Positions 51,425 through 60,976 are shown, numbered from the stretch's first letter. The stretch is 64,000 nucleotides of DNA from Pseudomonadota bacterium (GCA_021832305.1 JAKBLB010000005.1:58702-122701); one strand, 5' to 3'. A program made the numbers and translations. Notes: generated by a model not told the origin, from the letters alone.

Positions 51425-54400
51425 TTATGATCTCATCCAGTTCTCCAATCGATCTTACCCCCCAGCACGTCAAGGCCGCACGCGCGCTCCTGGCCTGGTC
51501 CCAGCAGGATCTCGCCAAGGCAGCGAAAGTGGCCACCTCGACGGTAGCCGACTTCGAGCGCGGCCAGCGGACCCCGGTCGCCAACAACGCCCAGGCCATC
51601 CGCGCCGCCCTGGAGGGCGCCGGCATCCGCTTCCTGCCCACCGGTGCAGTGATCGGCCCAGCGGTGCCGATCGTCACCCGGTCCAACCGCTCCGGCGTGC
51701 CAGTCCGCTGGGTGAGCGCCGAGGACCTGTCCGACTGGGCCAACCGCACGGACGGCGCCGTCAGCCTGCCGACTCTGCTGGCCTTCCTGATCCGAGCCAC
51801 TCACGGGACCGCCGCCCGGCTCCGTTTCCCGGCCGACGAGGGGGTCCGGCATCCGGGCTGGGACGGCCAGACTGACGCAGACGTCGCCAGCGAATACGTG
51901 CCCCAGGGCGTGGCCGGCTGGGAGATTGGCGCCCAGCGCAGCGGCGTGCCCCAGAAAGCCGCCGACGACTACCGCAAGCGCACCGACAAGCCCACGCCGA
52001 TTGACCCAGCGACCGCGACCTACATCTTCGTCACGCCGCGACACTGGCCGCAGAAGGACGAGTGGGCGAGGGCGCGGAAGACCGAAGGGCCGTGGCGTGA
52101 CGTCCGCGTCTACGACGCCGACGACCTGGTTCACTGGATCGAGCAGACACCGGCGGTCGGTCTGTGGCTGGCGACACGTCTGGGCAAACGCCCGTCGGGC
52201 ACCCGGGAGCTGGACGAGATCTGGGAAGAGTGGTCGCGCGCAACCCAGTGGCCGCTGACCGAGGATCTGGTACTGAGCGACCGTGACCAGGACGCCGCCG
52301 AAGTATTGCGGTGGCTCCGCGCCGAGCCGTCGGTCCTGTCGATGCAGGCCACCACCACCGACGAAGTCGTGGCTTTCGTTCACGCCACGCTGAGCGAGTT
52401 GCCCGATGACCTGAGCAAGCCCTATCGCGCCCGCTGCCTGGTGGCGACCACCGCAGCGGCCGCTCGCGCGCTCGCCAATGCACAGGCGCCTCTGATCATC
52501 CTGCTGACCGAGCTGGAACCGGGCCTTGCGCGCACCCTTTCCGAACGCGGCCACTACGTCCTTCAGGCCTATGACGAAGGCCCGGTAACGAGCGGACAGG
52601 TCCGCGCGTTGCAGCGGCCGTCGCGGGAGGGTATCGCCAGCGCCCTGACGGCGGCTGGCATCGCAGAACCGCGCGCCAAGGCCCTGGCGCGCGATAGCGC
52701 GCGCAACCTCGCCGTTCTGCGCCGCCTGATCCCGGCGGCGCCCGGCCGCAAGCCCAAATGGGCGGAGGACCCGCCGCCGCACGCCCTGCTGGCCGCGTTG
52801 CTGGCAGGCGGTTGGGACGAGAACGGCGAAGCCGACAAGGCACGCCTTTCGGAGTTGGCCGATGCGCCCTACGACTCGGTCATCGCCGCCCTGACGCCCT
52901 ATGTTGGCAGGTTCGATAGTCCCCTCCAGAAGGTCGGCTCGACCTGGCGCATTGCGTCCCCGTCCGACGTCTGGCTGCTGCTGGCCCACCATCTGACAGC
53001 GGCGGACCTCACGCGCTTCGAGGCCGCCGCCCATGCCGTCCTGGGGTCGGCGGACCCGCGGTTCGACCTGGACCCAAACGAGCGGTGGATGGCCGGGGTC
53101 CGTGGCATCCACCGCGACTACTCGGGGATGCTGCGCCACGGGATCGGCCAAACCCTCATCCTCCTTGCCCTCTGGGGCGACCATGTGGTCACCGTGTCTG
53201 ACGCCAAGCAGCGGGCCGACGCCATCGTTACCAAGCTGCTGCAGAACGCCGATAAGCGACGGTGGTGGTCGCTGTCCCGCGACTTCCGCCTCCTGGCCGA
53301 GGCTTCGCCCTCAGCCTTCCTGTCAGCGGTCGAAGACAGCCTCGACCAGGACGATCCACCGATCAGCGCCCTGTTCGGCTCTGACGACGGCGGAATCTTC
53401 GGTGCTGAGCACCTGTCCGACCTGATGTGGGCGCTGGAGTCCCTGGCTTGGTCGCCGGACTGGATGCCCCGGGTGACCCACATTCTGGCCCGCCTGGACG
53501 CTGTCGACGTCAAGCCGCGCCGCTATACGAATGGACCGGCCAACAGCCTGCGCAAGATCCACCTGCTCTGGATTCCCCAAACATTCGCCACCCTCGACGA
53601 GCGTCTGCGCGCGCTGGACCTGATCCGGAAACGGGAGTCGGATGCGGCCTGGAAGCTCATGCTCGGCATCTTGCCTCGTGGGCACGACACCTCCTCGCCC
53701 TCGCCAATGCCGCGCTGGCGGGACTTCAGCGTTGATAAGGTCGAGTCGGTGACCTACACGCTGATTGGCCGGGGCGCCTCAGCGGTCAGCGAACATCTGT
53801 TGGCGGATGTCGGGACGAGTCCCGCGCGCTGGGTGCAATTGCTCAATCGGATTGGCGGCCTAGCGCCGGGGCCCGAAGCGGTCCTCGACGCGATCGAGTC
53901 CACCGAACCCCGCATCGCCGACAAGGATGATCGGGCGATCTTCTGGGACAAGCTGCGCAGAGTCCTGCACCACCACCGGCAGTTCCCCGACGCCGGGTGG
54001 AGGCTGCCCGACCTCGTGCTAGACCGCCTTGAGGCCATCTACGACCGCTTCGCGCCCGCAGATCAGATGGAGCAGATTGTTTGGCTTTTCCAACAGGCGG
54101 TGCAGCTGCCCAAGCCCTCGGCCGAAGGCTGGCAAGCCGAGCAGCGGGATGTCGAGGCCGCCCGCCTGAAGGCGGCGCGGGCCCTCTACGCCAAGGAGGG
54201 CATCCCGGGGGTATTGGCACTCGCCCGGCTGAGCGATGCGCCGTGGTTGCTGGGGAAAGCGCTGTATGATAGCGGCCTGCCGGCCGCTGAAGTGGATGCC
54301 CTAATCGAGGCGGCGGTGCGCGGCGACGACTCCCATGAACGGGACGTCGCCCGCGGCCTGATCATCTCGGCCTTTCAAGATCGAGAGAAGGGCTGGGGCG

Positions 54401-55488
54401 CGGACCTGATCGCCGAGGCGCGGGAAGAACATTGGGGTGACGTCGCCCTGATGACGATTCTTCTGGCGCTGCCGGTCGAGAGGTGGACGTGGGATCAGGT
54501 CGCCGCGATCGGCGGAGAGATCGAAACAACCTATTGGAAGCGCACGCCCATTTTCTGGATGAGCGACGACAGCGCCGACGTCAGCTATGCCCTCCGCAAG
54601 CTGATCGGGGCTGGCCGCGCTCGCCACGCCCTGGTGCTGGCCGGTCGTGGCGATAAGGTACCTCTGGCGTCCGATCTGTTGGTGGAGTTACTGCAGGAAG
54701 CGTTGCGGCAGCCCTTCGAGGGCGACGGCGACAGCAACGAAGCCACCATGTTCCAGCACTATGTCGCCGAGATCCTTGGGCTGCTTGACGAACGCGACGA
54801 CGTCGACGAGAACGCTCTGGTCACACTGGAGTGGAACTACCTTCAGCTGTTGGAGCATTCGCGGCGTCCGCCGAAGGTCCTGCTTCGCGCGCTGTCGGAG
54901 CGGCCGGCGCTGTTCATCCAGATGCTGAGCGCGATCTTCAAACCCACCGAGGAGAGCGGAGTCGTCGACCCCGAGCCGCCGGACCCTGAGCAGGGCCGCG
55001 CGGTCGCCACCCAGGCCTATCGCCTGCTCGAACTCTGGAACCGCATCCCCGGCACTCGCGACGACGGCACGATCGACGGCGAGGTGCTGGAGTCCTGGAT
55101 CAAAGAGGCTCGGGCTCTTGCCAAGAACGTGGGCCGCGAGGACTTCGCCGACAACCGGATCGGAAAGATGCTTTCGGCCTCTACAATGGGTGTCGACGGA
55201 GTTTGGCCGGCGGAGCCGGTGAGAGACGCTCTTGATCTCTTCCGCAGTAAGGTGATGATCGAGGGCTTCGAGGTCGGAAAATCCAACCGAAGGGGTGTAA
55301 CGACGCGGATGCCGCGCGATGGCGGCGCCTTGGAACGCCATGAGGCAGCGCAGTACCGCACCTGGGCCAAGGAGGTCAGTTATGAGCATCCCTATACTGC
55401 CAAGGCCCTCGACCACTTGGCCGAACAGTACGAACGGGAGGCACAGCAGCACGACGAAGACGCCGAGCGCCTGGACTGGGACGCCTAG
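51421..55488 (+). CDS. Large HTH protein with nuclease-like and degenerate ATPase-like regions, unknown function
   Basis: A 1355-aa protein, much richer in GC than its neighbours. Residues about 12-65 form an XRE/Cro-type helix-turn-helix (ARALLAWSQQDLAKAAKVAT...TVADFERGQ in pieces). About 100-250 has the pattern GWDG (146-149), WEIG with E168, K179 and DDYRKRT, then TYIFVTPRHWP and VYDADDLVHWIE; this resembles a PD-(D/E)xK restriction-type fold. About 285-420 is where a STAND-type ATPase would sit but I see no Walker A. The remainder is helical-repeat-like to the end (LDWDA). I do not recognise a named family. Position in an island beside an AbiEi remnant and a recombinase suggests a defence or conflict role. 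Confidence 0.8.
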   Translation: MIMISSSSPIDLTPQHVKAARALLAWSQQDLAKAAKVATSTVADFERGQRTPVANNAQAIRAALEGAGIRFLPTGAVIGPAVPIVTRSNRSGVPVRWVSAEDLSDWANRTDGAVSLPTLLAFLIRATHGTAARLRFPADEGVRHPGWDGQTDADVASEYVPQGVAGWEIGAQRSGVPQKAADDYRKRTDKPTPIDPATATYIFVTPRHWPQKDEWARARKTEGPWRDVRVYDADDLVHWIEQTPAVGLWLATRLGKRPSGTRELDEIWEEWSRATQWPLTEDLVLSDRDQDAAEVLRWLRAEPSVLSMQATTTDEVVAFVHATLSELPDDLSKPYRARCLVATTAAAARALANAQAPLIILLTELEPGLARTLSERGHYVLQAYDEGPVTSGQVRALQRPSREGIASALTAAGIAEPRAKALARDSARNLAVLRRLIPAAPGRKPKWAEDPPPHALLAALLAGGWDENGEADKARLSELADAPYDSVIAALTPYVGRFDSPLQKVGSTWRIASPSDVWLLLAHHLTAADLTRFEAAAHAVLGSADPRFDLDPNERWMAGVRGIHRDYSGMLRHGIGQTLILLALWGDHVVTVSDAKQRADAIVTKLLQNADKRRWWSLSRDFRLLAEASPSAFLSAVEDSLDQDDPPISALFGSDDGGIFGAEHLSDLMWALESLAWSPDWMPRVTHILARLDAVDVKPRRYTNGPANSLRKIHLLWIPQTFATLDERLRALDLIRKRESDAAWKLMLGILPRGHDTSSPSPMPRWRDFSVDKVESVTYTLIGRGASAVSEHLLADVGTSPARWVQLLNRIGGLAPGPEAVLDAIESTEPRIADKDDRAIFWDKLRRVLHHHRQFPDAGWRLPDLVLDRLEAIYDRFAPADQMEQIVWLFQQAVQLPKPSAEGWQAEQRDVEAARLKAARALYAKEGIPGVLALARLSDAPWLLGKALYDSGLPAAEVDALIEAAVRGDDSHERDVARGLIISAFQDREKGWGADLIAEAREEHWGDVALMTILLALPVERWTWDQVAAIGGEIETTYWKRTPIFWMSDDSADVSYALRKLIGAGRARHALVLAGRGDKVPLASDLLVELLQEALRQPFEGDGDSNEATMFQHYVAEILGLLDERDDVDENALVTLEWNYLQLLEHSRRPPKVLLRALSERPALFIQMLSAIFKPTEESGVVDPEPPDPEQGRAVATQAYRLLELWNRIPGTRDDGTIDGEVLESWIKEARALAKNVGREDFADNRIGKMLSASTMGVDGVWPAEPVRDALDLFRSKVMIEGFEVGKSNRRGVTTRMPRDGGALERHEAAQYRTWAKEVSYEHPYTAKALDHLAEQYEREAQQHDEDAERLDWDA

Positions 55489-55615
55489 ACTTCGTTCAAC
55501 AGCCAAAAGGTCGGGCTGGCGAGCAGCGCGAACCTCGCGACACCTACCCAACGGCTGCTATGCCGATCAGCACTCGTAGGTCGTTCGGCAGGTTCCAGGG
55601 TTGAGCAGTCACTTA

Positions 55616-55660
55616 AAAACGGCCGCGGAAAACAGTTGTCAGACCGCTCTTGGCCGTTTT
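55616..55660. terminator. Possible bidirectional hairpin between convergent genes
   Basis: AAAACGGCC (55616-55624) and GGCCGTTTT (55652-55660) with an inner GCGG/CCGC pairing, ending in T4. It lies in the 295-bp convergent gap between the 1355-aa gene and the recombinase module, where a bidirectional terminator would be expected. The rest of 55489-55783 shows no coding pattern I can support. Confidence 0.4.
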
Positions 55661-55783
55661 GCGTCGTAGAACATCGATTACGGGCCACACCGCGGTTTGC
55701 TGCATCGCACAAGCAAAAAGCAATCGCAGATTTCGAGGACTCAACGAAAGCCGCCTCGGGCGGCGTGACGGCGTAGACGCCAG

Positions 55784-56263
55784 TCAGCACCGGCCCGCGA
55801 CCAGCGCCTCTCGCTGTGCCGGCCAGGACACGGACAATTTGCCGCGTAGCAGCTGGCTGACGCCCACCTCGAGTTGTCCTAGGGCGATGGCTTCGATCAG
55901 GTCGGGGGCCAGTTGTGCCAGTCGGTTCATCTTGCTGGCTTGACCAAGGTCGATTCCTTCGGCGGCGGCGATCTCGGTGATCGTCCGGTACCTGCCCTCG
56001 TCCAGTAGCCGTTGCCAGTGATGCGCCAGTCCGAGGGCTCGCATCAGGGGGGTGTCCTGTGCCAAATCACGGGCCTCCCGCTCCCGGCGTGCCTCATCCA
56101 GAAATTCCTGCGGTGCGTCCAGTGGCGTGATGACCTGCTTCTTGTGCACTCGTTTTACCAGCGTCCAGGGCACGAAAGTCTCCAGTTGGACGCCACCAGC
56201 CGGTGCCGGCAGTTGGTAGGTGACCGGTGCACCCTGGTACCGGCCCCGATGCTTTCTGCTCAC
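55784..56263 (-). CDS. HTH protein of serine-recombinase module (second of a pair)
   Basis: A 159-aa protein with a GTG start (56261-56263) that overlaps the stop of the previous gene as GTGA; the longer frame to 56311 is rejected. The central part ALGLAHHWQRLLDEGRYRT and ITEIAAAEGIDLGQASKMNR is a KorB/resolvase-like helix-turn-helix, followed by LAQLAPDLIEAIALG. It closely parallels the upstream gene. Such proteins accompany recombinase-DUF2924 modules; a DNA-binding helper role is inference. Confidence 0.8.
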   Translation of the reverse strand: MSRKHRGRYQGAPVTYQLPAPAGGVQLETFVPWTLVKRVHKKQVITPLDAPQEFLDEARREREARDLAQDTPLMRALGLAHHWQRLLDEGRYRTITEIAAAEGIDLGQASKMNRLAQLAPDLIEAIALGQLEVGVSQLLRGKLSVSWPAQREALVAGRC

Positions 56264-56634
56264 ACCCCCTCCTCCCCGAAGCGTTTCACGATCTGGCGTT
56301 GCGCATCCCAATCCACAGGGACTGGGTTTCGCTGAAACCAGATCAGGTTCATTCGGCGTGGTTGTCGCCCTGCCATCAACTGCTCGATGATGTCGGGTGC
56401 GAGCAAGGTCAGGCGCATCAGTTCATGGGTAACCGATGGATGCAGACCTTCTGCCCGCGCGATCTCCGACCCGGTTTTCATCGCCCCGGTATCCAGCAGA
56501 TGTTGCCAGTAAAAGGCCCGTGCCAGCCCCTCGAGCAGGGTCACATCATGAACAGTGTGCTTGTCATCAGCAATCCGTTGAGCACCTCTGCGGCGGAACA
56601 CTATGGGAATAAAGGTTTCCAGATTTTCGTCCAT
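56260..56634 (-). CDS. HTH protein of serine-recombinase module (first of a pair)
   Basis: A 124-aa protein with FYWQHLLDTGAMKTGSEIA, RAEGLHPSVTHELMRLTLLA and APDIIEQLMAGRQPRR, a helix-turn-helix in the same plan as its downstream neighbour. The N-terminus (ETFIPIVFRRRG) differs from that of the second protein. Its ATG shares one base with the recombinase stop, so the genes are tightly coupled. It is probably a diverged duplicate of the other HTH gene. Confidence 0.8.
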   Translation of the reverse strand: MDENLETFIPIVFRRRGAQRIADDKHTVHDVTLLEGLARAFYWQHLLDTGAMKTGSEIARAEGLHPSVTHELMRLTLLAPDIIEQLMAGRQPRRMNLIWFQRNPVPVDWDAQRQIVKRFGEEGV

Positions 56635-58022
56635 CAGGATTCCGCCTCCAGCATCTCAGCACCAATGCTGTTCGGCGCAAATTCTTCGATCAGGGAATTC
56701 CAACCTAATTCCCGCCACTTCACCTTGATGCCCTGGATCTCCCCTGCATGAACCAGATCAATACGCTCGATCATCAGATTGGCAATCCGGTAGCGTTCTA
56801 CCGGAAACAGTTGATCCCACACATCGTTGAGTCGACCCATGGCCATCACCGTCTCCACTTCATTGATCTGGGCTCCGTGGCGCTGGATGTACCGCACCAC
56901 CGATGCCACTGATTCCGGACTGGTCAATACCGTCCTGATCTGCGCGACGACCGCTGCCTCGATTTCCGGGGCTGGCAAGCGTTCATAACTCTTGCCCGGA
57001 GCGCCGAATCGGCTTTCTGATTTGGACACATAGTAGTGGTACTTGCGCCCGTTTTTTCTGGAATAGGTCGGGTACATCCGCTCGCCCGACGGCGCGTGCA
57101 GCAATCCTCGCAGCAAGGCATCGGTGCGCGACCGGATCTTTGTGTCCACCGACCGGGCGTGACCATCCTTGGACAACACCTCATGTACACGGCCCCACAG
57201 CCCAGGGTCGATGATGGCCGCATGTACGCCAGGGAACCATTTCCCCTTGTGGGATATTTCGCCAAGAAAGATGCGGTTGCGCAACAACTTATGCAGGTAC
57301 TTTTTGTCGATCTGCGTCCCGTTGCGGATCTGGCCCTCCTGCGTCGTCCATGCCTTGGTCGTGATTCCCTCGGCAGTCAGATTGGCCGCGATCTGGGTCG
57401 GCGAACCGATGGTCAGCATTTCCTCAAAGATACGGCGCACGACCACCGCCTCAGTTTCGTTGATCACCAGCAGGCGATTCTCTACATCGTAGCCCAAGGT
57501 CGGCACGCCACCCATCCACATCCCCTTGCGCTTGGCCGCCGCGATCTTGTCGCGAATCCGCTCCCCAGTCACCTCGCGCTCGAACTGGGCAAAGGACAGC
57601 AGCACATTGAGCATCAGCCGCCCCATCGAGGTAGTGGTGTTGAACTGCTGGGTAACCGACACGAAGGACACGCCGTGACGCTCAAACACCTCCACCATCT
57701 TGGAGAAGTCGGCCAGACTGCGAGTCAGGCGGTCGATCTTGTAAACCACCACGATATCGACAAGACCACGCTCGATGTCGGCCATCAGGCGCTTGAGGCC
57801 TGGCCGATCAATGTTGCCACCGGAAAACCCAGGGTCATCATAATCGTCGGAGACAGGAATCCACCCCTCTGACCGCTGACTGGCAACATAAGCCTGCCCC
57901 GCCTCCTTCTGGGCATCGATGGAGTTGAACTCCTGGTCCAGCCGTTCGTCCGAGGACACCCGGCAGTAAACAGCACAGCGTTTGCGTGGCTTGCTGGTAG
58001 CGATTTGCATTGGCTCGCTCAT
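56634..58022 (-). CDS. Large serine recombinase (resolvase/invertase family with recombinase domain)
   Basis: A 462-aa site-specific recombinase. The catalytic serine is S23 in YCRVSSDE; the arginine region lies in VYKIDRLTRSLADF and the core has SFAQFEREVTGERIRDKI. The recombinase domain follows (about residues 170-290), then a region where the zinc-ribbon cysteines are replaced (LLHAPSGERMYP), as in a proteobacterial subgroup. The substrate site is not visible. It is coupled to DUF2924 (4-bp overlap) and to the HTH gene, and probably mobilises the surrounding segment. Confidence 0.93.
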   Translation of the reverse strand: MSEPMQIATSKPRKRCAVYCRVSSDERLDQEFNSIDAQKEAGQAYVASQRSEGWIPVSDDYDDPGFSGGNIDRPGLKRLMADIERGLVDIVVVYKIDRLTRSLADFSKMVEVFERHGVSFVSVTQQFNTTTSMGRLMLNVLLSFAQFEREVTGERIRDKIAAAKRKGMWMGGVPTLGYDVENRLLVINETEAVVVRRIFEEMLTIGSPTQIAANLTAEGITTKAWTTQEGQIRNGTQIDKKYLHKLLRNRIFLGEISHKGKWFPGVHAAIIDPGLWGRVHEVLSKDGHARSVDTKIRSRTDALLRGLLHAPSGERMYPTYSRKNGRKYHYYVSKSESRFGAPGKSYERLPAPEIEAAVVAQIRTVLTSPESVASVVRYIQRHGAQINEVETVMAMGRLNDVWDQLFPVERYRIANLMIERIDLVHAGEIQGIKVKWRELGWNSLIEEFAPNSIGAEMLEAES

Positions 58023-58471
58023 TGCGCACCTCTCTTGCTGCCCAAGCCAAAGAACAAAGGCCCAGACCAGTGAGTCCCGGTAATCTGCCGTGCCACGGCT
58101 GTCAGACTCTTGAAGGGCTTCCCCTCGTACTCGAACAACCCCTCTGCCGTGACTGCTACTTTATGTTCCCGGTCACCCCATTCGCGCAGTAGCACCGTAC
58201 CTGGTGCAAAATTGAGTTCTCGCGGGCGGCCGCGCAGTTTGATCTTCGAGTGCTTTATCCCAATGGCTTCGAGCCGCTGGCGCGTGGCCAGAGATAATCC
58301 CCCAAAGGCTTCTTCCTGCAACTTGTAGGCAACCCGGGATTCAATAAATGCCCGGTTGGGATTGACCGGGCGGCTTTTGAAATACCGGTCCCAGACCGTC
58401 CAAAGTTCCGCGATCGGCATTCTGGACAATTCTGATATACGGGCCGCGATGGATGCTTGTTGATCGTTCAT
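58019..58471 (-). CDS. DUF2924 protein
   Basis: A 150-aa protein with ISELSRMPIAELWTVWDRYF, the basic segment RGRPRELNFAPGT, LLREWGDREHKVAVT and the ending GKPFKSLTAVARQITGTHWSG. DUF2924 genes travel with this type of serine recombinase, as here: 4-bp overlap on both sides. The basic middle suggests DNA binding, perhaps as a directionality factor; not shown. Confidence 0.88.
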   Translation of the reverse strand: MNDQQASIAARISELSRMPIAELWTVWDRYFKSRPVNPNRAFIESRVAYKLQEEAFGGLSLATRQRLEAIGIKHSKIKLRGRPRELNFAPGTVLLREWGDREHKVAVTAEGLFEYEGKPFKSLTAVARQITGTHWSGPLFFGLGSKRGAQ

Positions 58472-58662
58472 GACAAATTCTCCGGTTGATAGGAGGTTGT
58501 ATGAACGCGCTGGTCGGGCATAAAGCCAAGGCTAACTTCTCTCTGTTTTCGATCTTCTCCAAGCCGGGTACGAATAATGGCCGCCGCAAGGATGGCTGTA
58601 ATTTCACCAACTCTGGTGGCCCCCGACATCTCGGCGGAGTGCGTGAGTTCGATATCCTTCAT
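58468..58662 (-). CDS. Small conserved ORF at head of recombinase module
   Basis: A 64-aa protein, MKDIELTHSAEMSG then RVGEITAILAAAIIRTRLGE. The ATG 58660-58662 has GGAG five bases upstream and is preferred over an earlier ATG at 58683. It overlaps DUF2924 by 4 bp. Small proteins with an EIxAILAA helix commonly start such modules. Function unknown. Confidence 0.7.
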   Translation of the reverse strand: MKDIELTHSAEMSGATRVGEITAILAAAIIRTRLGEDRKQREVSLGFMPDQRVHTTSYQPENLS

Positions 58663-58753
58663 GACTGCTCCATGGAATTGCAACTGTCATGGATAATGAC
58701 CCCGATCTTCCGAACTGGATGGCAACGCAGGGTAATCAATCAAGGAGAAATAA

Positions 58754-60976
58754 GTGACCAGAAAGTCTCTCAAGAACAGCAAGCACCTCGTTGATCTGAT
58801 CGAATCGGCGACAGTGCCCTCCATCGCTCAACTTTCTCAGGTCGACAAATTCGTCTTCCTGGCTGCGGTTGACGCGTCGCTCCCACCAGCGCAAGCAAGA
58901 CTGGCTCTCATTGAAGTCTTGGCAACAGTCAGCCCCGAGGCCATTGCTGTCGCCGACCAGGAGTCCATTCGATTCATGCAGTTGGTCAGGTTCCAGTCAG
59001 ACGCATTGTTGGAACATGCCTATGACACTCTCGAATTCGAGGAACACCCAGATTTATCAAGCTTTGACCAGAAAGCAGATGTCATGACACGGCTGGTCTG
59101 GCTACGAGCAATGGCCCCCAAAATTTTTGACCAGATTGAAACGATCTACCTGACCCATCACTTTCACGGCCACAAGAAATTCCTGGGATTCACCGTTCGT
59201 GAAGGAGATGGCAGGGACTTTGTCTGGAGCGAAGATGTCGAGCAAAAACTACATGCCGCCGTGGGCGAGATTCTCACCTTGGACGACGAAGCGAAAGCCG
59301 GCTGCGAACTGATCCATTTCGAGATGGAGGAAGGAGACGACGCTGGAAAACGCAGGCTCCACTATCTGGTGGTGTACCACCCCGGAAAGATGCGTTTGCT
59401 ACATCAGATGAAAGATCGCCAGCGCGACCTGCTTCATTTCATTCCGGCACTGGAGGCGACACTCGTCTATGACCCTGCCAACAACATGGTCCATGTGCTC
59501 TCAGATCGGGCATCCGTAGCGAGGCAGTTGGCCGATCGCTTTTCACAGATCGGTTTCGATAAGCCTCTTTCCCGGCAACCGGTTGATGCCATGAATTTTG
59601 AACTGTCCATGTTCAAGACACGGGTCGATCTCACTGCAGCGCACGCCCCAGGCGCATTCATTGAGGATGCCTGGATCTCGTCCCTGACCGTGACTCTCGG
59701 ACATACGTACCACAGTGTCACCCTGGATATGACCTCCAGCGACAACATCTGGAATGTATCCGCCCACCACTTCGGTGACCATAATCCGATCACCTTCTGC
59801 CGCTCAGTACAGGAGGTGAAACTTTCCTTCATCGTGCGATTCGATGGTGAAACGGAACTACGGGCATTGGATATCACGGTCGGTCAGCGCGGTTCCTGCA
59901 ATCTGCTGACGCTACCCGACCCACGACTACGCCAGTGCGGCGAGGATATCTTGATGTCACTTGGCGTGATGACACGGGTAGAACTGGCAAAAATTGGTGC
60001 TGATCTGGCATTATTCCACTCCGAAATGAAACTATTGGACCTGGCCTTGGATGAGATCGATGGCCATCTGCTGACCATGCTGCAACTATCCATCGCCAAT
60101 CTCATCAGCAAGGGCCTCCTGAAGAAAAAGGCTCCAGGCAAATTTATCGTCGTGCCCGTGAAAGATGATGAAGGTCAGAGTGGTTTCCGCCGACTTCCGA
60201 TACAGTCAAACAGCACCAGTACATGGGCCCAGGACGAATTATCAGGCGATAGGTACGACCTCACCGATGGCGATCTGTGCCGCTACACGGTGGACAAATC
60301 CTATCTCCGTGAACGGTTGGATACCTTGCTCAAGAAACAACTGATCGACCACGCATGTATCCAGGATGACCAGGAACCCTTCATCATCGGAAATTACCGG
60401 ATGGGAGATCAGCACCTGCCGGTCGCTCTGGTTTCGCATCTTTGGGATGCCAGGCATGCCGACAAGATGGATGCTGCCATGCGTCAAGAAAATCTCGGAC
60501 TGAGCATCGTACTCACCACGACCACCAATACCTCTCGCCGGTTCCTCGGCCAGGGTATCGTGGTTCCACTGAATTCGATTCAAGTGGAGGGTGATGACGG
60601 GGTTGCGCTTGACTTATCGCGGATCGAAGGTGAAGTTCGGCGGAGACAAAATGCCGCCGTGGCAACCGAGGTTCCCATACTGATCAAGGACGATGCACGG
60701 AACGCTTTGCTGGTCGGCCCCTGGTCAGATCCGTGGGCGCTCACAAAGAAGGAATGGATCAATGTCGTTGAAATTCTCGTGGATGCCTGGACATCACACA
60801 GGGAAAAATGCTCGAAGTTGCAATTGGAAAACGCGGCGGAAGTGCCCATGCGGTCAATGAGAGAGTTTTTTCGTGGCGCACCAGAATGGAAAAACTATAT
60901 CCGTGGCGCCGACGGAAACAGCAAACCTCGTCTGTGGGAACTCAACATCGGCGTGCCTGACTATAAAACCACATGA
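58754..60976 (+). CDS. Unrecognised 740-aa island protein
   Basis: A large hypothetical protein with a GTG start and a strong AGGAGA ribosome-binding site (58744-58749). It has no transmembrane segment, P-loop, HTH or clear catalytic motif that I can see. A charged N-terminal helical stretch (about 1-90) leads into mixed alpha/beta. Composition is acidic to neutral, and codon use is close to the backbone. It diverges from the recombinase module across 91 bp. Its 3' end abuts a resolvase fragment, so it may be cargo carried by a past transposition. Function cannot be assigned. Confidence 0.8.
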   Translation: MTRKSLKNSKHLVDLIESATVPSIAQLSQVDKFVFLAAVDASLPPAQARLALIEVLATVSPEAIAVADQESIRFMQLVRFQSDALLEHAYDTLEFEEHPDLSSFDQKADVMTRLVWLRAMAPKIFDQIETIYLTHHFHGHKKFLGFTVREGDGRDFVWSEDVEQKLHAAVGEILTLDDEAKAGCELIHFEMEEGDDAGKRRLHYLVVYHPGKMRLLHQMKDRQRDLLHFIPALEATLVYDPANNMVHVLSDRASVARQLADRFSQIGFDKPLSRQPVDAMNFELSMFKTRVDLTAAHAPGAFIEDAWISSLTVTLGHTYHSVTLDMTSSDNIWNVSAHHFGDHNPITFCRSVQEVKLSFIVRFDGETELRALDITVGQRGSCNLLTLPDPRLRQCGEDILMSLGVMTRVELAKIGADLALFHSEMKLLDLALDEIDGHLLTMLQLSIANLISKGLLKKKAPGKFIVVPVKDDEGQSGFRRLPIQSNSTSTWAQDELSGDRYDLTDGDLCRYTVDKSYLRERLDTLLKKQLIDHACIQDDQEPFIIGNYRMGDQHLPVALVSHLWDARHADKMDAAMRQENLGLSIVLTTTTNTSRRFLGQGIVVPLNSIQVEGDDGVALDLSRIEGEVRRRQNAAVATEVPILIKDDARNALLVGPWSDPWALTKKEWINVVEILVDAWTSHREKCSKLQLENAAEVPMRSMREFFRGAPEWKNYIRGADGNSKPRLWELNIGVPDYKTT

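Noticed and set aside
51433..53184. Long 583-aa open frame on the minus strand inside the large HTH gene
   Set aside because: High-GC antisense shadow; it has no domain pattern and is full of low-complexity R/G/A stretches, whereas the plus frame has clear HTH structure.
55485..55790. 101-aa minus-strand frame in the convergent gap
   Set aside because: No start context or coding-like composition; overlaps the end of both flanking genes.
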